Source: an uncultured Sphingorhabdus sp.
Lineage (GTDB): Bacteria > Pseudomonadota > Alphaproteobacteria > Sphingomonadales > Sphingomonadaceae
NCBI GenBank assembly: GCA_937873665.1
Contig: CALMYW010000286.1
Location: forward strand, 1 to 6,990
Direction of reading: 5' to 3'
Length of the DNA: 6,990 bases
Part shown: positions 1-6,366 of the stretch, piece after piece
Layout of the letters: each line of letters starts with the position of its first letter
How positions within the stretch are numbered: position 1 is the stretch's first letter
The notes under the pieces: generated by a model
The model's database searches: none
What the model was told of the DNA's origin: nothing
Seen by the model: only the letters and a program-made list of their open reading frames with translations
Made by a program: the position numbers and the translations under genes

Positions 1-59
1 TACCCCGCCTCGTCGATCTTGAAGGCTTTGCTGCAGTGGGGGCAGATGATTTCGTGCAT
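1..59 (-). CDS. DUF2130-type protein, N-terminal fragment (runs off the left edge)
   Basis: Only the first 19 codons plus two bases are present: ATG at 59-57, reading MHEIICPHCSKAFKIDEAG and then a codon beginning TA. The opening 'EIxCPHCxKxFKIDEAGY' is characteristic of DUF2130 proteins, which typically continue into a long coiled coil and a C-terminal domain of unknown function, sometimes suggested to be nuclease-like. The CPHC pair is a zinc-ribbon-like half knuckle. An AAGAG (69-73) lies nine bases upstream of the ATG and is an acceptable ribosome binding site. The 164-base gap to the preceding stop suggests its own promoter or loose operon membership. GC content of this stub is about 57%, closer to the helicase than to the two middle genes, so it probably belongs to the host backbone or an older part of the island. 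The family call rests on about 20 residues and is moderate; function is not known. Confidence 0.7.
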   Translation of the reverse strand, partial: MHEIICPHCSKAFKIDEAG

Positions 60-223
60 GGGGAGTGGCTCTTGTTGTGTTAGTTGTGCAGATTACGAAA
101 CTGCCTGTTGCATCGCTGTAGTGATTGGACTGCAACGGTCTTCAAATCAAATATGGCCATAGCCCTCGTGGAATATCCGCAAGAAGCTATTAAAAATGAG
201 GCGACTGCCGACTAAAGAGATCA
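60..223. other. Intergenic gap between the helical-protein stop and the DUF2130-type start
   Basis: 164 bases without a convincing gene on either strand. It is AT-rich in its right half (about 120-220). On the coding (minus) strand it should hold the end of the operon transcript and the leader of the DUF2130-type gene. A T-run (minus strand ATTTTTAATAG, near 188-198) follows only a three-base GGC/GCC stem, too weak to call a terminator. I could not find a minus-strand promoter with both boxes good: TTGAAG or TTGCAG serve as possible -35 boxes, but the matching -10 positions are poor. A ten-base perfect palindrome sits inside and is listed separately. Confidence 0.6.
152..161. repeat. 10-bp perfect palindrome TATGGCCATA
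   Basis: A self-complementary decamer with no loop, lying in the AT-rich part of the leader about 95 bases upstream of the DUF2130-type ATG. The position would suit a dimeric regulator's operator, but a palindrome of this size can arise by chance and no second copy was noticed. Treated as a sequence observation only. Confidence 0.3.
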
Positions 224-2125
224 CTACTGAGCTGCTGATCGCGCAATGATCCAAGCTTTACCCAATCGTCGCTCTTGAAGGGGGATAAACCTTTGTATGC
301 CTTCTATCCAATCGGCCAGCTCTTGGGCGCAGGCCCCTCTCGGGATGCGGTAAGCCAACGCAACCAATCTATCTGCAGCCCAAAGAAAACTATCGTTTCG
401 ATTTTGACAGGCGCACGAAGCCATAACTAGAACCGCACCGCTCACCGCCGCGTCAATGGGCCGAGTTCTGTTTTCGACACCTTTGAGGATGCACGTCGCC
501 AAGATGCCCGCGAGCTCCTCATCGCGCTGCAGAGCAGCGACCTCTGCGACGCAAGAAAGTATCGAGGCTTCTTCATCTGAAATAGACGATCCCTGGAGTT
601 GAATATTGCTAGCGATCTCGCGCAGCCTTACAAGCAATTCGTTGCTAAAAGAAAATATTCGAGAACTGTGCTCGAGTGCATTCCATGCTTGATGCGAATT
701 CAACGCAACTGCATTTGAGCCGTCTGGTGTGAATCCGTCCAAAAGTTCTAACCCAATGGTTTCCTCTAAACCATCATCGTTTCGAGACCGTCTTTGCGAA
801 AATGCGCCCGGTAAGCCGAATGCCAACCTCAACTCTGGATAGAGTCCCTGAACCAGTTCTGCTTGTCTTTGGGATAACTGATTCAGGTAGTCATTGCTAA
901 TAGGATTCCACCTAAGTGCCGCTATCAATGCAGAAACGCTGAGGACTTTATCTGTTTGAATATCAGCCCGCCAGTAAGGATCACGGACTAAGTCAAGAAT
1001 GCCTATCGCTGAAGTATCCATCGACTGCTGCGCGTCACACCACGAAGCCAGTTCGTGTTGATTCCAACCCTGAAAATCAAGCGATTCCAGCAAGCTTGTT
1101 GCGTGTGCAAAAGCGGCCAATCTGCGCCAATATGCTGGGGCCAGCGCGAACGCTTCGTTCATACTGATGGCATTCAAAGTCAGTCGTACTAGCGCTGGGA
1201 AAAGCTCAGATCGCTCATGCCCACTTGCATTTGGCGAAGCCAGCTCAATTAGCATGTTTAGCGCATTATCTGCAATTTCACCGAACCGCGCGTCACTTGC
1301 TGTACGTGCTCGAGCAATGAGAAACGTCGATAGCAGTGAAAACGGAGTATTCCCGGTCCCCAGGGTCTTCAACGCCGCTAGTAGGTCGTCATTTGCAATT
1401 GAACTTGTGATCGCAACCGAATCAAGATCCGTCCACACTGAAACTGCGCGAATGCTTCTCAGGCCCCACAGCACATCGGCACTACAAAACTTCGTTAGTT
1501 GGGGTATTAGTTCTTGGGCAACGTACTCATCGTTACTCACTGTACTTGCGATCCCGCCGATCAAAGATTGGTAATACGACGGGTCACTCGGGATCAAATC
1601 GGCAACTCCGAAGCTACCCTGCGAAACCGTGGCTGCAATACGCAAAATCTCTCGATCCGGAAGGTGCTGAAGTTCACCTATCAATATGCCAAACTCGCCA
1701 TTCGAAAGTGGACGACTTACCAAAATTTTGTGCCAGTCGTCCCGTTTCGGCCACCATGGTTTTGCTCGCTTTGCGATTTCAGCATAGGCGTTCAGTCTTA
1801 CATTTTCAGCAGGGTCGAGTAGACCCAATTCCGGCAGCTCAACTTCAGGCCCATCTCCCCGACGCAAGGAGTGCAATCCTGTCTTTGCTCGAACGATAGA
1901 CGTGTTTTCTTCGCCACTGCGGCTTGGGACAGCGGTTGGGACCCCGAATTGACCGCTTAGCAATGTTGCCTTTATGTCCGAAAAATGTATGTTGCCGATT
2001 GCACCAACTTCTGCAGACCCCATTTCGGCAAGTGCAATAACGTCCTCGCGTTGTAGGACACGCTTTGCAATAGCATCGGGAAAACTGCGGAGTTGCAATC
2101 TAGCGATTTTGGCGTGCAAGTTCAA
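224..2125 (-). CDS. Unknown 633-residue all-helical protein, third gene of the module
   Basis: I do not recognise a family. From the TTG at 2125-2123 to the TAG at 226-224 it encodes 633 residues. Beyond an N-terminal stretch with some extended, Ser/Gly/Pro-rich sequence (about 40-105), it looks like a continuous series of amphipathic helices without signal peptide or membrane span, compatible with a HEAT/TPR-like solenoid. Visible marks are a tryptophan-rich KPWWPKRDDW (122-131), tryptophans spread through the middle (220, 231, 333, 354, 362, 385, 406), and a polar basic loop FSQRRSRNDDG (442-452). No Walker motif, nuclease signature or zinc cluster was seen. Start choice: the TTG has AGGAG seven bases upstream. 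The open frame extends to an ATG-like start at 2191 or to an internal ATG at 2158, but neither has as good a Shine-Dalgarno. The 26-base overlap with the PIN gene implies coupled translation and a partner role, perhaps scaffold, sensor or inhibitor of the nuclease; that role is inference. Base composition matches the PIN gene, not the edges. Confidence 0.75.
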   Translation of the reverse strand: MNLHAKIARLQLRSFPDAIAKRVLQREDVIALAEMGSAEVGAIGNIHFSDIKATLLSGQFGVPTAVPSRSGEENTSIVRAKTGLHSLRRGDGPEVELPELGLLDPAENVRLNAYAEIAKRAKPWWPKRDDWHKILVSRPLSNGEFGILIGELQHLPDREILRIAATVSQGSFGVADLIPSDPSYYQSLIGGIASTVSNDEYVAQELIPQLTKFCSADVLWGLRSIRAVSVWTDLDSVAITSSIANDDLLAALKTLGTGNTPFSLLSTFLIARARTASDARFGEIADNALNMLIELASPNASGHERSELFPALVRLTLNAISMNEAFALAPAYWRRLAAFAHATSLLESLDFQGWNQHELASWCDAQQSMDTSAIGILDLVRDPYWRADIQTDKVLSVSALIAALRWNPISNDYLNQLSQRQAELVQGLYPELRLAFGLPGAFSQRRSRNDDGLEETIGLELLDGFTPDGSNAVALNSHQAWNALEHSSRIFSFSNELLVRLREIASNIQLQGSSISDEEASILSCVAEVAALQRDEELAGILATCILKGVENRTRPIDAAVSGAVLVMASCACQNRNDSFLWAADRLVALAYRIPRGACAQELADWIEGIQRFIPLQERRLGKAWIIARSAAQ

Positions 2126-5100
2126 TTGCAATCTCCTGGGTACGGCGGATAAGGGCATCAGCGGCTTGTGTGGCAATCTCATCCAGTACATCAGAATTTC
2201 CTGGGAGAAAACACGTTAGGCAGGATTCTTCAAACCACTGCGACTGTGCCTTTTGTCGCTCAGCCTTACTGCTAAGGCCAAGTAGATATGCGCCAGCCTT
2301 AGCTGCGGCAACCTGGCGGATTCGGGTAGAGCCATCTACCGCGAAACGCATGGCCAGCTCTACATCTGGAATGATGTTGGTGACGATCCAGTTCGCCCGA
2401 GCGACGGTTTCTGCAACTGGCATTGCTTCGTCTGCCCACAGTTTCGCAATTGCATACATTCCCGTGTTCCAAATGATGTCTTGATACCCCAAGTCACTTT
2501 GTGTGCACAGCACGTCTGTTGAATGCAGTCTTGCGAAGTTTTCACGTACACCTCTAAGTTCTGCTGTTTCTTGAACCTTTCCATCTTCGACGCGAGCTTC
2601 CGTGATCTGCATAAGCAAATCCTCAGGGGGCAATGGAATGCAGAAATAGCACCGCTCCCGAAGGATGTGCAGTGCATCTCGCTTTTCACTTGCACTCATC
2701 AATCCACGTATCACAAGCGTGTCTAGCAAATCCAAGCTTGAAAGCAAGGGAACGTTTATGCCTTTCGAGTCGGTCAGTGAAAAATTGTCGGCAAACATAC
2801 GGTCATCGACTACAGCTGCCTCGACTGGTGAGATGTCCTCAAGCAAGTCCATCACGGGAAGTAACGCGATCTCATTGAGTTCTCCTCGTTGGCTCCTGCT
2901 TTGAGTGAGAAATTGCAGCTTGCCGGATACAAGTCCAGCTCTAAGCGTCAACCGAATGTCATTGAGCGCAGCTTTCATGGCATCTGCCTGTGGTTCTGTT
3001 GCCAAGAGTGCCTGCCATTCCTCGACCGTACTTTTATGAACCGAAATAGCGTGCCCAGAACTGATGAGTGGTTGAAGCAGCTTCGCTTGCTGCAAATACT
3101 GTAGGGCCAAACTATCGACAAATAGAGGTGCACTGATAGCAACATCGAGCCTCGAAACTGAACCTGAACGTTGAAGCACATCCACGCCGCTTCGATGTAC
3201 GGTTTCCGTGATCCTGCTTTCTCGCAACAAAGCAATTGCTACATCGATTGGGTCAGTAACTAGTGTTACCAATGAACCGAGGTCTGCCTGTTCTTCCATG
3301 AAAGAAGCAACCTTAAACAGCGGGCCTGGGTGAACAAAATACCCGCTTTGAAGCTTTGCAGCCTTTAGTAGAGAAGCAGCCTCATCTCCCACCTCTTCCA
3401 CAAGTGCTGCATCGCCGTCATCCTTAATTACATTGAGCTTTCCTGCACTTAGAAAACCCATCAGTGGCTTCACTTCAGAAATACGGGACGGCTGGTGAAA
3501 GACGACCTTTTGACGGTCCGAAAGCAACATCTCCATCACCCTGGGTGAAATGAAAACTTTGTCATACATCTCAAGAACATCTTGGAGCCGCCCAAGTTCG
3601 CTCAGAACGAAAATGGAGGTGATATCTAGTGCGATGCGGCGAAAGGTGTCTGCAGGCATCTTCTGCCGCCTCCCGCTCCGAATTGGAATTGGTTGTCGCC
3701 GCCGAACATCCGCCTCATCAGCGTTCCGTCGCGGCGCGCCTACGAGCATTTGCGTGAGCGGCGCATTGAACATTGATGCTGCCATGTGAATTGGCACTTG
3801 CCCTTTTCGATACATCTCATTTTTGTGTCGCCAGCTTTCAGCATTGCCGCGCATGAATTCAACGAGTTCTTTATGTGAGTACGATCGAATCAGCCCCGTA
3901 TCCTTGTCCTTGGATAGTTCTGCAGCTTGGTGAACCCAAGGCATAGCAATATCGTCACGACGTGCAGCGATTGCAACCGCATGTGCGCCAAGCAGAACTG
4001 CTGGGTCCTCTCCATCCTGGGTAACTGCTTCTTGGGCGAGTGCAAGTGCACGTTCTGGATCAGTAAACCCCACAAGTTTTGCAAGCGACAACAGCATGTG
4101 GCTATTCAATTGCGAGCGCATTTCAAGGGCCTTGACGCTGATATCCCGGAATCGCTCCCAGTCGCCAGTGCGTACGGCGATGTTGATGTCCAGCGCAATA
4201 TCTGTGCTATCACTGCGCTCGCCCAGCAACACATCGTTCAATGTTTTAGATGCCGCGTGATCGCCATCTTCGAACAGTGCCCATGCGCGTGCGGATCGAA
4301 TTTCGGGGCGCTGCTGTACGAGGCTTGCTGTGCCTTTTAAGAACGAATTTACTTCCGCAGCTGATGCCTTCGTGCGACGCAAGCATCGCAAACGAAGCAT
4401 AGCGGTGTCAAAGTTGGGTTCTCTCTTAAATAGTTTTTCCGCATAGGGTGCTAGGCGTTTCCATTGCTTTCCCTGTTCAAGTATTTGAACCAGATTGACT
4501 AAATCTTCAATGGCATTTGATGCATTAAACAGTTCAAGTGCTCGATCGCTCGCATCTTGCCCCCTTGCCCCCCGAAGCATTAGATCAAGTCGATCCGCTA
4601 CAGGTTGTGAAATGTTGGCCTTGTGGCCTTCATAGAATGCTGTAGCGCCATCGAAATCCTTAACAAATGCGAGAGCTTGAACCATCATGATAGTCAAAGC
4701 CTCAGGACTGTTGTCTGGCAGAAGTGCATTCCATTCTTCACTAAGAAAGCGCACTAGTTCTGCGCTCTGCTCTGGTTTATTGAGTAGATACAACTCCGCC
4801 CGCAATTGGTCGGGTGTCAATCCACCCATCTTTCTGCAATGGGCCAGATATCTTTGAAGGGGGCCGGAGTCGAAAGGGATTTCATGCACCCGAACAAGCC
4901 AGATCAATTTGACCGCGGTCGCTCCGTCCTTCATTTGAGCGGAGATCGCAGCGGCTTCTTCTTCACGGGTAGTAGGGTCAAGCAGACGCAGGCTTCGAAT
5001 GCCGTTTTCGCACCGCTCTGCGATCAAGTGATCATCGGCATTCTGTGCACAAGTCAGCGCTTTTTGTGCTGCCTCCAAGGCAGCACTTCTTGCCCGTTCT

Positions 5101-6356
5101 GCATCGGGGCTATCGAGTAAGTGCTCAACAACAGAGGAGAATCCTTGGTGCATTACGCTGTTGAATCGATCGCGTGGCACCATCGCTAGCAGGCGACTGA
5201 TTGCATATTGATAGTAGAGATGAGTGCATTGTTCCAACTCGGCATGCGTAAGCATGTTCAGATACCCAACGGCATCGTCGAATCGACCCTCAGCGAATAG
5301 AGTTGCACAAACGTTATTCCATCCTGTTGGTGTGAAAGCTGACGAATCAGAAGGATGTAGTTCGTCTACGAATGCGAGAGCTTCCAATGCTCCGCCAAGC
5401 TTCAGCGCGATATGAAACATGACTGTTTGACTGTCCATTTCTTTTAGATCGCGTAGTCGCTGTAGTGCACGCTCCGGTTCTGACTTGCTCAGCTCAAGTA
5501 ACCCCCATGCTGCTTCTGGAACCAAGAAACCCGCCGACATCAATTGTGTGAGCAAGGCCTCCGCAACTTCTGGATGGCCATTGGCAGCTTCAACGCGCGC
5601 AAGCCAGTATCGGACTTCTTTTTCAATAGATTTATCTGCTGAGGCTAGGCGGCGACCGTCTTCAAAGTCGGCAAGCAGATTCCTGAGTGCCCCACCTGTA
5701 TCTTGATCGGGCGAAGCTCGGCGTCGGAGAATCTTGCCTAAATCGCGCCGCGCTTCTTCATTAAACCGTAGAGCGATATGCGGGTTTTTCTTCAAATTTG
5801 CAGCTTCTTTGATGGCTGCTATCCCTTCCTGCATTCTTTCATCTGTTCGGATAGCCGTCGCTTGAAGGATGGCCACACCTCCAGGGTCAAGCACTCTACT
5901 TTGAATGCTGGCTTGTAGGAAGGCGACCGCAATACTGATCGCGTTTTCCGCGTAGCTGCGATGTTCACCAGTGGAGTCGGCGGATATATAGGATTGGACT
6001 AGCCGGGCAACAATTACATCTGGGATTTTCTGCTGGGCGAGCTTTGCTCTTGTTGCGGCCTTCAAATCGTCTTTATTGGCCTGCACGCTGAGCCATTCAC
6101 GTACCGCTGGTCTGCAGAAAATATTTGGTCGGAGAGCCACTCCTTCAACGTTGGCAACCGCAGACTTCCACCATGAATCAGTTGGCTCAATGGCCCCGAG
6201 GCGACGTAACGCACCATCCAACAATTTTTCGTCGACTGAACTTGGAACTGCCTCAGGCATTGCGCCCGCTTTGCGTTCTGCCAATCTCGGTTTGAAGAAT
6301 TTTGTTGCCGCAGCGTACACACCAAACAAAGCCTTTGGTACCCAATCCCAGTTCAT
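2100..6356 (-). CDS. Large TPR-like repeat protein with C-terminal PIN-type nuclease region
   Basis: 1418 residues, cytoplasmic in appearance. Residues about 130-850 are helical repeats of TPR type; the clearest units are around GRFDDAVGYLN (357-367), DFDGATAFYEG (567-577), RAWALFEDGDHAASKTL (690-706), AVRTGDWERF (727-736) and DPERALALAQEA (766-777). A basic linker follows (about 876-907), rich in RR and RRR. The nuclease region has two PIN-like segments: ALDITSI (Asp911) with PRVMEML (Glu942), then FVDSLAL (Asp1081), STVEEW (Glu1112/1113), AVVDDR (Asp1184/1185) and SSLDLLDTLVIRGLMS (Asp1209, Asp1212). The spacing and the 'DDR ... LDLLDxLxxRGL' pattern match PIN domains, metal-dependent ribonucleases of the VapC fold. 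HQPSRI (954-959), YFVHPGPL (1006-1013) and ETAELRGVRE (1263-1272) are blocks I recall from large TPR-PIN proteins, some described with GreA/B C-terminal-like domains; I see no such domain here. Its ATG overlaps the helicase stop (ATGA). Predicted role: RNA-cleaving effector controlled through its repeats, probably in defence. The PIN call is firm; target and trigger are unknown. Confidence 0.85.
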   Translation of the reverse strand: MNWDWVPKALFGVYAAATKFFKPRLAERKAGAMPEAVPSSVDEKLLDGALRRLGAIEPTDSWWKSAVANVEGVALRPNIFCRPAVREWLSVQANKDDLKAATRAKLAQQKIPDVIVARLVQSYISADSTGEHRSYAENAISIAVAFLQASIQSRVLDPGGVAILQATAIRTDERMQEGIAAIKEAANLKKNPHIALRFNEEARRDLGKILRRRASPDQDTGGALRNLLADFEDGRRLASADKSIEKEVRYWLARVEAANGHPEVAEALLTQLMSAGFLVPEAAWGLLELSKSEPERALQRLRDLKEMDSQTVMFHIALKLGGALEALAFVDELHPSDSSAFTPTGWNNVCATLFAEGRFDDAVGYLNMLTHAELEQCTHLYYQYAISRLLAMVPRDRFNSVMHQGFSSVVEHLLDSPDAERARSAALEAAQKALTCAQNADDHLIAERCENGIRSLRLLDPTTREEEAAAISAQMKDGATAVKLIWLVRVHEIPFDSGPLQRYLAHCRKMGGLTPDQLRAELYLLNKPEQSAELVRFLSEEWNALLPDNSPEALTIMMVQALAFVKDFDGATAFYEGHKANISQPVADRLDLMLRGARGQDASDRALELFNASNAIEDLVNLVQILEQGKQWKRLAPYAEKLFKREPNFDTAMLRLRCLRRTKASAAEVNSFLKGTASLVQQRPEIRSARAWALFEDGDHAASKTLNDVLLGERSDSTDIALDINIAVRTGDWERFRDISVKALEMRSQLNSHMLLSLAKLVGFTDPERALALAQEAVTQDGEDPAVLLGAHAVAIAARRDDIAMPWVHQAAELSKDKDTGLIRSYSHKELVEFMRGNAESWRHKNEMYRKGQVPIHMAASMFNAPLTQMLVGAPRRNADEADVRRRQPIPIRSGRRQKMPADTFRRIALDITSIFVLSELGRLQDVLEMYDKVFISPRVMEMLLSDRQKVVFHQPSRISEVKPLMGFLSAGKLNVIKDDGDAALVEEVGDEAASLLKAAKLQSGYFVHPGPLFKVASFMEEQADLGSLVTLVTDPIDVAIALLRESRITETVHRSGVDVLQRSGSVSRLDVAISAPLFVDSLALQYLQQAKLLQPLISSGHAISVHKSTVEEWQALLATEPQADAMKAALNDIRLTLRAGLVSGKLQFLTQSRSQRGELNEIALLPVMDLLEDISPVEAAVVDDRMFADNFSLTDSKGINVPLLSSLDLLDTLVIRGLMSASEKRDALHILRERCYFCIPLPPEDLLMQITEARVEDGKVQETAELRGVRENFARLHSTDVLCTQSDLGYQDIIWNTGMYAIAKLWADEAMPVAETVARANWIVTNIIPDVELAMRFAVDGSTRIRQVAAAKAGAYLLGLSSKAERQKAQSQWFEESCLTCFLPGNSDVLDEIATQAADALIRRTQEIAIELARQNR
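2123..2137 (-). promoter_or_regulatory. Shine-Dalgarno AGGAG and TTG start inside the 3' end of the PIN gene
   Basis: AGGAG (2137-2133) is followed by a seven-base spacer and TTG (2125-2123) on the minus strand, all within the last codons of the PIN gene, whose TAG is at 2102-2100. Ribosomes finishing the PIN gene could reinitiate a short distance back. The AGGAG bases also encode part of the 'TQEI' tail of the PIN protein. A second TTG just past the stop (2098-2096) lacks a good Shine-Dalgarno. Confidence 0.6.
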
Positions 6357-6366
6357 TGAATTCTCC
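6353..6366 (-). promoter_or_regulatory. ATGA stop/start overlap with Shine-Dalgarno GGAG, coupling helicase to PIN gene
   Basis: On the minus strand GGAG (6366-6363) is followed by six bases and then ATGA, in which ATG (6356-6354) starts the PIN gene and TGA (6355-6353) ends the helicase. This is a classic translational-coupling junction. It decides the start: an in-frame GTG at 6368-6366 four codons upstream is immediately preceded by GGA with no spacer and itself overlaps the Shine-Dalgarno, so it is unlikely to be used. Confidence 0.85.

Noticed and set aside
108..136. GTTGCA/TGCAAC inverted repeat in the intergenic gap
   Set aside because: Six-base stem with a 17-base loop and no T-run on either side; not a credible terminator or riboswitch.
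185..215. Possible rho-independent terminator after the helical-protein gene
   Set aside because: The T-run is present but the stem before it is only three base pairs.
1167..1574. Plus-strand open frames opposite the helical-protein gene (also 1514-1899, 1974-2219)
   Set aside because: They lie antisense to a longer coherent gene, show no recognisable motif and lack good ribosome binding sites.
3927..4340. Plus-strand open frame opposite the TPR region, cysteine-rich
   Set aside because: The cysteines are a by-product of reading the opposite strand of Ala/Gln/Thr-rich coding sequence; no metal-site spacing repeats consistently.
6300..6356. N-terminal membrane anchor in the TPR-PIN protein (VPKALFGVYAAATKFF)
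   Set aside because: The hydrophobic stretch is short and interrupted by lysines; more like an amphipathic helix.
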